Made by a program: the position numbers and the translations under genes. Source: Artocarpus heterophyllus (taxonomy: Eukaryota; Streptophyta; Magnoliopsida; Rosales; Moraceae). Taken from it: 64,000 nt of DNA. A model generated the notes under the pieces. That model was not told the DNA's origin and made no database searches. It saw nothing but the letters and a program-made list of their open reading frames with translations. The DNA lies in the NCBI GenBank assembly GCA_025403435.1, contig CM046341.1:10873219-10937218 (forward strand). The letters are read 5' to 3'. Each line of letters opens with the position of its first letter. Position 1 is the stretch's first letter. Positions 47,953-60,100 of the stretch are shown piece by piece.

Positions 47953-48633
47953 ATAGCAATAACAACGGTAATCATTTAATCACTTTGACTGCAATATGCA
48001 ATCACTCACCTTGTTGTCCAATAGTCTCTTCGAGCATATGGCAAAGATTTCAACCCTACATACGTTGAAAGTGCTAGTCATAGCCAGTACCACCTCACTA
48101 CAAAATTTGCAAATAACAAAATTGTATTTAATAACTACATTCGATAATAACTTACAAAATTGTATTTAATAACTACACAATAAAAAATGCACCTTCAAAA
48201 TCACATGAACAAATTTATACAATTGGGACTTACGTTTCATTGAAGTTAACATATATTCTCACATCCAAACGCATGCATAAATTTGAACTACTTCAATTTC
48301 TTATTCATTACTTACCAACACTTATTCTACCATTTTGAATTCAATTTATAGAGCAAAATTAAATAAGATTTACTACAAACCTAGCCATTCAACAGCATTT
48401 CAATTGCCCATACCTGAAGCAAAATGGGTTGCCCATTTAATTACACGAATTTTGTTTCTCTATACCGTTTCCAGCATTTTTATACTTGAACTAGTGTTCC
48501 CACCGACACCGATGCTTTTGCTCCAGCAACCTAACCTAGGTGACCAAATACCTTCACACAAGTGATTTTTTCATTGACAACCAAGCTCCCAATATCAAAC
48601 ATGCACCTTGAAGAGATCGCCTATAGGGCTTCC
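47953..48633. other. AT-rich spacer between two LTR elements
   Basis: No coding sequence is supported. A short tandem reiteration 'acaaaattgtatttaataactaca' type occurs at about 48113-48180. The open frame at 48335-48565 has a start codon but no recognisable domain. Confidence 0.4.
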
Positions 48634-49271
48634 TGATATAGCGTGAGTGTGAATGGCCAGTCGACCGGGAGAAGCACAAGCCGGTTGACTAGGGTTATTG
48701 GAGCCGAAAATGGAAATTTTTCCTTTTTTAGATGAATTTGAATTTTAAACACTTTTAAATATTTTGATTTGTTTCTTTTTTAGCTGATAATTTCTTATTC
48801 CAAATTTAGGATTTTTTTATATTAAATTTAGGACTATACTTAGTTTTCAACTTTTAAATAGATGCAGTTTGCTTAATTTTGATTTTCAAACGTAGAATAG
48901 TTAGTTTTCTTTTTTATTTTCCAATTTTCAAAATTATTTATTTTTTTATTTGTATTTATAGTTTCCCATTACTGTTTGTGAGAAATTAGAATATAAAAAC
49001 ATTAGTCCTATCATAAGTAACAAGATGAAATTTTTATTAATGAAATTAGACTTTTTTCTTCTTCTTATTTTTGCAATATTCTCAATATTTTAAAGATCAA
49101 CCAGTGGTTGATGCCTACGCTCTTAGTATTCTATGTGAATCAATAAGTTTATAGAAGTCCTATTTTCTGATATTCATAGAAAATTAACAGATTTTTTTGA
49201 TATTCTAATTGAATTAACAAATTCTAGGAATTTATCCATTTCCTTATTTTTCATACGCTTCCGCTATATTA
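48634..49271 (+). repeat. 5' LTR of the non-autonomous element
   Basis: 638 bp. Aligns with 50017-50787 throughout, apart from the MITE present only in the other copy. Confidence 0.75.
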
Positions 49272-49314
49272 GTTGGTATCAAAGTCGAAACATTCCTATA
49301 CCAAATTTTCTCTA

Positions 49315-50015
49315 TGCCGCCTTCCCATAGTCTCAATGCTCATGCCACCGAAAAACTCGTCTGTCTCTATGAACATGTGCTAGATCAACTTATTGCTACA
49401 AAAAAAAAAATGACTCTCTTGGCCTACAGTATGAAAACAATGATTCTGAAGAAGAAGAAGAAGAAATAAATTTTGACGTCAAGGAAGTAAACAAAGATTT
49501 TGATTCTTGTCCACGTTTTCACAAAAATTGTAATGAAGAAGATATCTTCGATGAAGATAACGGTAGTAGTGAAAAATTTGTGGTCTAATCTATGACAAAA
49601 GTGATGCAGAATATGACGATCAAATAATTAATTTTGGTCCTATCTTTGACGATAGTAATGGAGGAGATAAGAACCAAGACAATTAATTTGATTCACTATT
49701 TGACGACATAGATAGTGAAGAAGGAGACGATTTACTTTCAAATTCTAACATTGTCAATGTGAAGAAGAAACTTTTCTTTTTCCATGCCTTTTTGCCGACA
49801 TTACCTTCCATGAGGTGATTTCCACAGCAACCATGTTAGAATTTGATGCGAATGACTTTATTTTACCTAGCATAGATAACGATCGCGTCTATAAGTTCGA
49901 TAAATTTTTCGCTCCCAAGGTGGTTCATTCCGAATTCACAAAGCAAATGTTTCTCTATTCACATCAATTGAAGCCGCTTTAGATTCGAGGACAAATCTTT
50001 CCAACCTCGAAGGGA
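49315..50015 (+). pseudogene. Acidic internal reading frame of the non-autonomous LTR element
   Basis: Starts 'MPPSHSLNAHATEKLVCLYE' at an ATG at 49315. A frame change in an A-run near 49400 leads into a strongly acidic part ('NDSEEEEEEINFDVKEVNK', 'NEEDIFDEDNGSSE'). Coding-like text then continues in changing frames ('FDDIDSEEGDDLL', 'MLEFDANDFILPSIDNDR', 'FAPKVVHSEFTKQMFLYSHQ') up to the polypurine tract. Together these suggest one ancestral protein of roughly 220 residues, now broken by shifts and stops. I see no gag, zinc knuckle or polymerase motif, and I do not recognise the protein. It may be a captured gene or a private element protein. Confidence 0.5.
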
Positions 50016-50016
50016 A

Positions 50017-50787
50017 TGATGTAGTGTAAATGTGACCAAGGAAGGGCCGGTCGACTAAGAGAAGTACAAGCAGGTCGATTGGAATTGTCATGACCAAAAA
50101 GGAACTTTTCCCCTTTTTTGAATTGAATGTGAATTTTAAACACTTTTAATGTTTTGATTTGTTTCTTTTTGTAGTTGATAATTTCTTAAATCAACTTTAC
50201 GAACTTTTATTTTATACTTTAGGATTCTTTTTAGTTTTCAATTTTTAAATAGGTTTAGAGTGTGTTTGTTTCAATTTCTAAATTACAGTTTGAATTATTT
50301 TGTTACAGTATTTTCTCTTATAAAAATTTAAATCTTCATTTAAATACTATATTCAAATACTCGTACTAAACGCATCTTTAGTTTTCTTAATTTGATTTTC
50401 AATTGTAGAATAGTTCATTTCCTTTTTTATTTTCTAAATTTTAGAATTATTTATTTTCTTATTTTTATTTGTAGTTTCTAATTTTTGTTTAAAACAATTT
50501 GAGCTCTAAATATGTTATTCTTATTATATGTAATAAGTGGCATTTTTATTAATAAAATTAAAGTGTTTTATCTTCTTATTTTTTTAATTTTCTTAGTATT
50601 CATAAAATCAACGAGTGATTAATATCTATTCTTTTAATATTCTAAGTGAATCAACATATTTATAAAAATTCTATTTTTGGTATTTATAAAGAATCAACTG
50701 ATTTTTTCAACATTCTAATTGAATCAATAGATTATAAAAATTTAACTCTTTTTTTTTTTCTATTTTTCATACGTTTCTGCTACATTT
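50017..50787 (+). repeat. 3' LTR of the non-autonomous element
   Basis: 771 bp, about 130 bp longer than its partner, mostly because it contains a 118-bp MITE (50259-50376) plus its 5-bp target duplication. The right edge is set by alignment and is approximate. Confidence 0.75.
50259..50376. mobile_element. 118-bp MITE, family A, copy 2, nested in an LTR
   Basis: Absent from the partner LTR, where the flanking sequences are continuous. Bounded by TTTAG on both sides (50254-50258 and 50377-50381). Its reverse complement matches 7024-7141 along its length and has exactly the same size. It must have inserted after the retrotransposon did. Confidence 0.8.
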
Positions 50788-51558
50788 GAGTAGGAAAAAA
50801 AAAAAAAAAAGGCACTAACGTGTTCGCCAATAACGTCATCTCCCACTTTCCCTCCCCGATGTTAAGATCCGCTGAAAGCTCCCCACTTTACATAAAACAA
50901 TAAGTAGGACCGATAAATTCGTCTGATAATTCTCCACCGATAGGGAATTCTTACGTTCTCCACTGAAACTTTACTCTCACTTTAAAACCCCGTCTTTTTT
51001 TTTTTGAAAAGAAAATGATTAACTTGAATCGGCAATATAAGTACCATACTATTAAAAAAAAGGCGTTGACAAATTGACAATGCCTTCTCGAAAGAGCATC
51101 TGACTCCCAAATCAGGAGCTGCCAAAAGGAGTAGTTGTGGGGTCCCTTGCGCCGCCACGAGCTCCACGATGAGTCAAAGGTCTCATCACGGTGGCTCTCT
51201 TATTGCTTGACCAACCCAAACACGGTCGCATCAGATTCCGAGCAAACACAGACACAAAGAGAACCCTGTTCAAGATTCTTTACCAATTCATTATTAATTC
51301 AGAGTTATTTTATTTCTGTCTTTGTCTCCTTTATTCGTCCTCTTTTCCCTTATTCTCTTTTTTCATTTGGTCAAAAATCAAAACTCTTTGCCCAGTTTTT
51401 CCTCAAAGGGGAAAAAAAATAAAGTTGCTTGATCGACAAATAAAGTCTGTTTTGGGTTTCTGATCTTTCTTTATTTCAATTTTCATGATGATTGTTTTAT
51501 GGTTAAAAAACTTAATTTGTTGTGAAATGTTTTTTTTTTTCTTTTTTGAATCTTGAAG
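50788..51558. other. Intergenic region and presumed 5' part of the 51.6-kb gene
   Basis: No frame here joins convincingly to the exons that start at 51559. A short ATG frame at 51169 offers a phase-1 donor (CAC G|GTGGCT) that would fit the next exon. That is too little to call. The CT-rich stretch at 51300-51370 looks like leader sequence. Confidence 0.35.
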
Positions 51559-53162
51559 TGTACCCAAAGGTGAAGGTGAGGCAACAACATGACCAAGATG
51601 ATCATCAACAGCATGTCTTGCCTGATTTTTCATCTGCAGGTTATATTTCTTTATCTTCTTTTGCCTGTTCCATCTTCTTCTTTTTTATTTACTTGGGATT
51701 TTTTCCCCAACTTTAATCCCTAATCAAATTCTAAAAAAAAAAAAAAACTATTTTTATAGAATGTTCTATTCACATACGTGGGTTTGTGGGGTTTTCATAA
51801 TTTTTTCTCATAATTAACACCTTTGTGGAAAATTGAGCAATCAGTAACTTGCTTCTTCTTCTTGTTGTTGTTTTTTTTTTATGTTGTAATTGTTTCCAAT
51901 TCACTTTTTCATGGGGCTTCTGGCTAATTATTTGTGTTGCATCTTTTGTTTGTCTTTTTTTTTTTTTTTAATTTGTGGTATTAACATTTCACACCTATGC
52001 ATCATATACTTGACTTGAATATTGGCCAAATGTTTCTGATATGGTTATGTTTTTATTTTCTTGCAGATGAACATGAAGACACACATGTCACCTCCATTGC
52101 AAAAGTTCCAAAGTCTTACATACCAAATATAGGCATTTCTTGTACCGATGACATGCCTAGAGTAGCCATGCCAAAGATTTCAGTACTTAAAGGTTTTTAG
52201 TTACCTTTTAACCCATATGATTTCACCAACCAAATTTGGGTACCTTTTTGCGGAAAGATATCTTACAATTCTCACATTATAATCTTCCTGATTAACAGAA
52301 GCAGAAGAGGATAACAAAAAGGTTGGTGATGAAGATGGTAAACAAAATATTAGAGCCTGTTCGATTCCTCGCCCTCGGGCGGTCTTATCTAGTCCCGGTA
52401 AATTTGCTCAACTCTTTCTATGCAAGTTTTCATTTGTGAGAATCTCTTGGACTTAGTCACTGGTATCAACTTGCCCCTAAACTTTTTAAAGGTGACAATA
52501 ACACCTTCTGAACTTGGAAAAAGTTGGCAATATTGATCCTTCCATCTGTTTTCTGTCCTAAATAATGGATGGAAAGCCTAATGTGCAGTCACATTCCTGG
52601 TGTAATTTTTTGTACGGAAAACAAACGGAACGGAAGGACTAATGTTGTCGCTTTTATCAAGTTCCGGGGGTGGTTGACGCAGATGAAAAGTCAGTAAATA
52701 AGTTGAGACTAATGACAATCCAGTGAGAAATTTTGTAAATTATCCTTTGTTTTACTCTTTTGTCGATCTAGATCAATGAAATTTAGGAAAAGATAACAGC
52801 ATTTATATGTTTCTAGCCATTGACACTCTACATGGTAAAATGGTATGGATGACAATAACTACTCATTTTAACGCTTCTCTCTTTTGTGAATTTTGTTCTT
52901 AGACAATGACTTGGTGATCGGGAACCAAAACAGAAGCAAAACAGAACGACCGTCATCGGTTTTGAAGAATCCTAAATTGCCTCAAAACAGACACTCACAA
53001 TGTAAGGTTATTTCAAAAACTCCAGAGAACTCCGTAAACACACAAAAGTCCAAGGAGGATCAAGATGAGAGCCATCTCAAAGGAAGGAAAGGATCAATAA
53101 TAGCAGGTCCTACTAAAAGACCACAAATTAGAACTGGGAAACCAGCCCCTACAAGAACTTGA
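51559..53162 (+). CDS. Unrecognised small basic, disordered protein (5' end not found)
   Basis: Four exons join in phase: 51559-51639, 52067-52192, 52299-52397 and 52903-53162 (stop TGA). All introns are GT-AG, each interrupting a codon after the first base. They encode about 188 residues. The first exon here starts mid-codon, so an upstream exon with the start is missing; none is convincing. The protein has no known domain. It opens 'YPKVKVRQQHDQDDHQQ', has an acidic middle ('EAEEDNKKVGDEDGKQN') and a Ser/Lys/Arg/Pro-rich basic tail ending 'RPQIRTGKPAPTRT', suggesting a disordered nucleic-acid or microtubule-associated factor; the role is inference only. A scrap of this locus (intron sequence) also occurs near 35.8 kb. 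Consistent phases make a real gene more likely than chance. Confidence 0.6.
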
Positions 53163-53539
53163 TTGTTCTAATATTATTGGATAAGTGCTTATATGTGAGT
53201 GAACGTTAATGTTATATAGGATGGTTGAGGAAGACATGCTTTTTTCTAATCATCTTCAACGTAGTGTGAGAAAAAAGTTTCTGCACAATATAATCCTAGG
53301 CAAAGTCTTCGGTCTAGCTGCCATAACGTCCGGCACATGTAACATTTTTTGTGCGACCTAGTAACATTAAAGCATGTTGAATATAACATGGTGGTAGACT
53401 ATATTGAATGTTACACTTGAATAAGTCTAGCGTTACACAGATGCACAAACGATTTTATAGAAACATATATTACAAGTGCCAGATCGGTGCAGCTGTTACT
53501 GAAGACCATTCCTATAATCTGATTCCTCTTTCCCAATCT

Positions 53540-53860
53540 GAGGAATCATCATCTCAGCTAATGAATAGAAAAATAAATGTGTAAATAGAAGATTTTTCTT
53601 ATAACGGTTTATGATCATGTCAGCTGAATATGGATCATCTCTGAGATCTTAACCAATCTTATTTTGAAGCAAGGGAATTCCACATCACCACCAAAATGAA
53701 CGGTATGATCCAAATGGTCCTTGTGTTTGGGCAATTGTAACTAAAACATTTAAATTTAAAGTGAAAGTCACAAAATCTGAACCATAACATCTATCAAATA
53801 AAACTTGTTGGAAAGAAGCAGCAACGGATCTTGAGTTCTTGGCCTCCATGAAACTCTAAC
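53540..53860 (-). pseudogene. Remnant of the PPR pseudogene's 3' end
   Basis: About 53560-53780 aligns with 36020-36260, for example 'atccaaatggtccttg' and 'ccaccaaaatga'. The minus strand at about 53783-53850 encodes 'SVAASFQQVL', the same C-terminus as the PPR pseudogene. Upstream PPR units are missing. The plus-strand gene before it ends at 53162, so the remnant sits tail to tail with it. Confidence 0.75.
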
Positions 53861-54809
53861 ACTGGAACTGATACTACCAAGCTGAGAAAGCATGGTTGCT
53901 GTCGTTAGACCATCACCAATTCGAGTGCTTGTGCCAAAACTATATTTGGCATTAAAAAAGGTAAAAACATATGTGATATATAAGCGACCATGAAAGCAAG
54001 AAGACGAACATGTTGAAGAACAAACATATTGCAATAAAAAAGCAAAGAAATAAAAAAAAAAAACAGCAGCCATTGAAGCAAGCACACAAGTACATTGAAA
54101 AACAAAACAAATTGCAACAAGATTGCCTCCTCCATTAAGGTTTGAAACAATAGTTTAAACCATCAGTTTGTGTTTAAAAACTCTAATAGATGAGAGCTTT
54201 ATACAGTTGCTTTTTACTATAAAATATGAAAACTTTACACTGTGTATAGTTTAAACTGATGATTTGAATTATTGTTCCAACCAGAACATATATAATCTAT
54301 GGATACAGATTTAGATATAGATATAAAAAGTATGTTTAATAACCTAATTAAAACCAAAAGTTTAAACTAATTTAAGATAGTATATAAAAATTTTATACTG
54401 TAATTTATTTTTTATGATAATAATTGTTAAAACTATATAATTAGAACAAGTTAAGAAAGAAAGCCGGAGAAGTAAACACGTACGTTAGAACAAAATTCCT
54501 TTCATTATCCGTCTATGGCATCACGCACAGACTGACTTTCAGCACTTTTTCACCAATCAGAACACAAAAGTCCGCGCTACCTGGATGGCATTGAAGAATT
54601 GAAGTCCCAAAAAGTTTTGTCGCCTTCTCTCTCTTTCTCTTTCACAATTTTGGACAAAGTGTGGTGGTGGAGGTTAAAAACTCACCTTATCTCTCAACAA
54701 ATCCCCCCTCCCTCCCAGTCTGACTGGCCACAATCTGCCCACATCAGCTCAACTTACACACACCACACCATCCGTTGCCCCCTTGTAACAGAAAAAACCA
54801 CCACCATCC
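53861..54809. other. Intergenic region upstream of the chloroplast RNA-binding protein gene
   Basis: Contains the GAGCTTTATACTGTAG-type repeat at about 54140-54290, whose ends ('agtttaaaccatcagttt' and 'agtttaaactgatgattt') form an imperfect inverted repeat. AT-rich DNA follows, then the CT-rich leader and promoter side of the gene at 54810. Confidence 0.5.
54140..54290. repeat. Dispersed MITE-like repeat with visible inverted ends
   Basis: Starts near 'caatagtttaaaccatcag' and ends near 'ctgatgatttgaattattg', so the two halves are inverted relative to each other. The middle has 'gagagctttatac' and 'aactttacactgtg'. It is the copy that best shows the terminal structure of this family. Confidence 0.5.
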
Positions 54810-57157
54810 ATGGCTGCCACCGCCACCGCCACCGCTGCCATCGGCTTCAAATGCCTCTTCTCCAACAACAACAACTCCGACCACATTCTCCACCTCAGAA
54901 TCTCCCCATCCCGCTTCCCCTCAATACTACTTAATTCTCCATCCTCCTCCTCCTTGGAAGCTCCTTCGATCGTCGCCGTCGCCACCGCCTCCGCCTCACA
55001 GAAGTGCCGCTTTGCGAGGGTGACTGCTGCGGTGGAGCAGGAGGAAGTGGCGGTGACCGCGGAGGAAGAGGAAGTTGTGGAGGAAGTGGAATCAGCGGTT
55101 GTTGACGATGATCAAGTTCCTTCCAATACAAAGCTTTACTTCGGGAATCTGCCTTACAGTGTGGACAGTGCTCAGCTTGCTGGCATGATTCAGGACTATG
55201 GAAGTCCCGAGCTCATTGAGGTTCGTTCACTTAACAGTATTTTTCTCGGATGATCAGGAGAAAATGAACAGTATTAAATAGTTAAATTTAGGAATATTTT
55301 GGTTTAGATGAACTGAAAATCAGTTGAAATCTTGAATTTGTGTTTACATTCTAGCTATTGAATCTCGACCAAATATAGATTTAAACGGGCAGATTGGAGC
55401 CTTAAAGTTTTGTTTTGTTATATCCTTAGCTTCTTTAGTCTAATCAGAGTGAAAGTTGAGTTTGAATTGAAGCTTGGCAGCTTAAAACAAAATAAACTGC
55501 TTCTCATTCAAACTTCAGTATAATTTAACGATAACAATAACAATAATATTTGTTAAATCGTGGAGCTTAATTGTTGTCACAACGCACAATAACGGAATCA
55601 TAAATTTTTTTTTAGGCAGCAGACTACAAAAAAATAATATATAGAAGAGCAATTAGAACCATTTTTATAATTTAAACCGTGTTTTTGTTTAAATTTTGTA
55701 AGAAAAAACACTTTAGCAAAACAGGTTCTAACCATAAAAAGACAATTCTAACTGTTTTTGCCAAATAGGCTTGTAATTTTTACTATAGGCATAGAGTATA
55801 TATTTTAGTTATTTAATTGGGGGCATAATTATGTGTGCGTGTGTGTATATATATATTTTACAGTAGCGATAAAACCGAAGTTCTATAAAAACTTTAGGAC
55901 TCAAAATCTTTTTTTTTTTTTTTTTCTCAAATGCTCCACTCATTTATGCTGAGTTATCATGTGGATTGACTTAATGGATAGGGGCTACTAATTTTTGACT
56001 GTATTGTTTGATCCATGATCAGTCGAGTTTTTATCTATTTATTTTTCTATCGTTAGTTAATTAATCATTTATTATTAATTTTTTGGGGAACTATTTTTGT
56101 TCTGGCTTTTCTTAACTATAAGTGCCACTAAGTAGGGTAAATGGTTTAGGTACTTTATGACAGGTACACCGGAAGAAGCAGAGGATTTGCGTTTGTGACA
56201 ATGAGTAGCATTGAAGATTGCAATTCAGTTATAGAAAATCTTGATGGAAGTGTAAGAAACTCTCTCTTTCTCTCCTTATGAATGTGCTAATTAGGTTAGA
56301 GAAAAGGTTCCATGTTCACAACATGAATCTTCCCAAGTAATAGACGTGTTTCTTTCCTTGATTTGCAGCAATACATGGGCCGAATCTTGAGGGTGAACTT
56401 CGTGGACAAACCGAAACCGAAAGAACCCCTATACCCCGAATCCGAACACAAGCTTTTTGTTGGAAATCTGTCGTGGTCCGTGACATCTGAGAGCTTGACA
56501 CAAGCGTTTCAAGAATATGGAAATGTAGTAGGAGCAAGAGTGTTATATGATGGCGAGACAGGAAAGTCACGCGGTTATGGCTTTGTATGTTATTCTACAA
56601 AAGCAGAGATGGAGGCTGCCTTGGAATCTCTTAATGGAATGGTATATTCAGATCTTGATTAAATCTGTTTTTGTTTTATAAAAAGTATCACTACTCATCT
56701 TGGTTTTCTTTTCTTAATGTATAACGCAAAGGGTCAACAGCAGTGTTGAGTACTTTTAAGTTAATATTAGGTGGCGTCACATAGGAACCGTAGATAAGAT
56801 TTATTTTTTATTAGTTGTGGTTTTTAGTATAAGTGATGGCCCGAGCATTTTTTTTCTTAATAGAATATAATATTGTTTGCCCACCTCCTAACAGCTTAAC
56901 TTCTAGGAGAATTTATAAACTAACATTGTATCAAAGCAAAAGATCAATTTAAACATGTTCAAAATTGTCATCACATCAGACGTCACGAGTTAAAAGAGGG
57001 GAAAAAAAAAGTCCCCTTATGGTTAGGAACTTTATTGACCAGAATAATTTTATTTGGGGAACTTAACTCTTCTTTCTACTCTTCTTTTCTTGACTGTTTG
57101 CAGGAATTAGAAGGAAGGGCAATGAGGGTAAGTTTGGCTGAAGGAAAACGTTCATGA
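54810..57157 (+). CDS. Chloroplast RNA-binding protein with two RRMs (cpRNP, At1g60000 type)
   Basis: Four exons join in phase 0: 54810-55220, 56150-56251, 56369-56641 and 57104-57157, giving 279 residues. Members of this family bind chloroplast mRNAs in the stroma and influence their stability, processing and editing. Residues 1 to about 70 form a Ser/Ala-rich plastid transit peptide, followed by an acidic stretch (77-101) typical of cpRNPs. RRM1 has RNP2 'LYFGNL' (109-114) and RNP1 'RGFAFVTM' (148-155). RRM2 has RNP2 'LFVGNL' (200-205) and RNP1 'RGYGFVCY' (239-246). The linker '[17 protein letters not shown]' and the tail '[17 protein letters not shown]' match the At1g60000 subgroup as I remember it. 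The ATG sits in a good context (accatccATGGC). The gene looks intact. Confidence 0.93.
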
Positions 57158-60100
57158 AACTCAGAATTGTAGAATCTAAGCTGGGGCAATAGAAGGGAAC
57201 TATGTGTGTAATGTGGCTACATCAAATGCAATCAATCACATGAGAAAGCAACTTGCGATTCATATACCCTTTTCATTTCTTGTTGCGTGTAACTCATTTT
57301 TCACTTCTGCATATTCTCTTCGCAGAAGTTACAAGAAGAAAATGCTTTTCTTTCTTTGAAGTTTGAGGGCTATGGTGGCTTATATATTTTCATGTTGAAT
57401 ATTCTACTGCATTTGGAATTTCTTGTAATCGAAGCTCCCTAACATGTGTTAATAGAGCATTGAATTGACCCTTGACTAATTTAGAACATAGCCAACTAAA
57501 ATTCCATCTCTGAGAGAGAGGAAAAAAATGGTCACATTAGTCCCTTTCCCATATTTTCTTCGTCATTGTTGACCAATATATAAGGTATTTAGGGAATCAG
57601 TTGAAACTGTGAGTCTTGTAAGTATGTGAGAGCTTTATACTGTGTTTGAGTTGAAACAAAATTTGTCAAACACCCTTTTAGTATTTTCCTTGTCTTCTAC
57701 CTTATTTCTCTATAACCGGTTATTCTTTTTGTTTTTAATTTAAAGAAAATTTTTCTTTTTGTTCCTTTTCTTTTCTCCTACATTTATAGACAAACTTTCA
57801 TCCCGAAAAAAGTGAAACATTGAACATAGATGAAAGTGATATCATCAATATTTAAATAATCCGTTGCCTTTGGGGAAAAAAAAGTATTAAATTATAATCT
57901 CCCTGATTTGGGATAAATAATATAATTATCATTTTTTTTTCTACGTAGCTCAAGAATTCTTTCACCATCGTTTAATTGACTTTAGTGGATCAAACTGCAT
58001 ACGTTACTGAGTGTTGTCCAAATTCAATGCTTATGTTTCAATCCACTTTAGTTGAAAGAAATCCAAATCCAGTTTAATGATAGTAATGGTCTTTAATGAG
58101 CCATAGCTAGTAGACAATTCATATAATCATCTGTTCTTATAAAAAAAAAAAAATGAACTCTGCTTTTTGGTGAATCGGACAAGAGTCAAGACTTATGATC
58201 CGCATTGGTGTAGGCAGAAAATTTTTTCAATAGAAGTAATATATAAAAAATTAGAGATAATAATTTATAGAATATAGATACATTATATATTTCAATTATT
58301 TAGTGGGCCACAATTATAATATTTTTATACAATAAAAGTATAATTGATATTTCATGAGAAATTTAGTATTAAACTCAATTTTTAAAAGTTGAATGGGTAT
58401 GATTAATATGTTATAAGTCTTTAGGAGTAAAACTCACTGTTAATAAATATATATTTTTAAATTCGAGTAGGAGCACATCTATGTTTTTCTAAAAATTTTA
58501 AGATTGAAACTTAAATTTTTAAAAATTTAAGTGGGGGCACATGACTTCACTCAAGCAGCTTTAGCTCCGCCTTTAAGGATTAGGATAATTAATCAGGCAA
58601 TTTCTTTAATGAAAACTAAAAAAGATATTCAATGGTAAGTATTTTAACTTCGCCGTTAAAACTACAAGAAAAAAATGATTTTGACAAGATGTATCAATAC
58701 AAAACGTATATTACCTATAAGGTTACTACCAGATAAGTCTCCAAATAATCTTAAACCCATGTTTATTATTATATATAAAATATTCAATGGAAATTTTGCA
58801 TGTACCAATCACTGATAATTCCACGTATGACTACAACATATAGATTTCAAATCCTCATTTCAAGGTTCTTTTTTCTTCTTCTTCTTCTTTTTTTTTTTTT
58901 TAATTTATAGAGGGAGAATGAATTAATCTCAATATCCAAATCAACCCCTCTCTTTATGATATTATACATTATGATAATGACTTTAAGACCAAAACGAGGA
59001 TGAATTTAGACCTAACATTTAATATAAGGAAGAAAAGAAGATTGAAAAGACGTCACACAACTGAATAAATAAAAAAACAAGACGAGGGCATAACAAAAGA
59101 TTGAAAAATCGACGTTTCCGTTGATATTTTCACCAATATTTTGTATTTTTGAAGTATTAATATGAAAACAGAAGTGTTGTATCTTTTTTGCAGAATGTCT
59201 AAAAATTTTCTCAGATATCGATATTTTGACAAAAATATTTATTTCCATGAAAACTGTACGATAAAATGACAAAATAAAACTGACAAAATATCAAAACTTT
59301 ATTTGTAATTTTTAAATTATTTTGAAATATAAAATTCAAGTTATTTTTATTTATTTTTTTAATATAGTCTTTCATAAATTTACTTTTCAATGTTATAAAT
59401 CCAATTTTTACTTTATTTCCTGCATTAGGACATATGATTTAAAATATCAATTCTAATCTTAGAGTCACTAATAATCACGATAGGTCTTTAATTTTTCAGT
59501 AACTATTCAAACTCTATGTTTTAATATCAATATTGCTTGAACCAAGAAGGTATTCTAAATACCTTTGAATCTCCTATAAGCTCTTTTTGGTATTGATATT
59601 TTCTTATATTATATGAAACTATAGATGTAAAGTACTTGTATTAGTTGACTTTAACTAATTTGCTCAATTTGAGATCCTATACTTATCATTTATCATATTA
59701 TAATCACTTTGTATTATTTATATTTATCATATACTTATTAATATGGTTGAAAAGTTTATCTAAACTATATATTATTAACAATTTTAAAGTTTCTTAAAAT
59801 CTCATTTAAAAATAAAATAATTTAATAGAATTTTTTATATTTTATATTAATTGCTATCGATATTGATATTTTTATCTTGAGTCCCGCAGACCGAAAAAGA
59901 TCTGAAAAGGAGAATGAGAAGAAAGAAGCAAAATGACTAAAATACTAAGATCCCGGGTGATAACACGTGTGCTAAATAAATCAACGAATAGGATTAGACA
60001 ATTGATGATGAACAATACAGATTATAATAGTTATGAATAGTTGCAAGGCCGCAAAGCCTAAAAGCATAGGATTTTTAGACATTTGCACACTTTTACTGAC

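Larger units (their letters stand above)
48634..50787 (+). mobile_element. Short non-autonomous LTR retrotransposon with an acidic internal frame
   Basis: Long direct repeats at 48634-49271 and 50017-50787 begin TGATRTAG and end near CTAYATT. The inner junction carries a primer-binding-site-like 'TTGGTATCAAAGTC' (49273-49286). The other inner junction carries a purine-rich 'CTCGAAGGGAA' (50006-50016) directly before the second repeat. The internal part is only 745 bp and has no gag, protease, reverse transcriptase or integrase. These are the marks of a small non-autonomous LTR element. The tail codes for 'DSRTNLSNLEGND' in one frame, reminiscent of the end of Ty3/gypsy polyproteins, so a gypsy partner is plausible. 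No target-site duplication is seen. Confidence 0.75.

Noticed and set aside
48335..48565. 76-codon frame between two LTR elements
   Set aside because: No domain or homologue recognised; AT-rich spacer.
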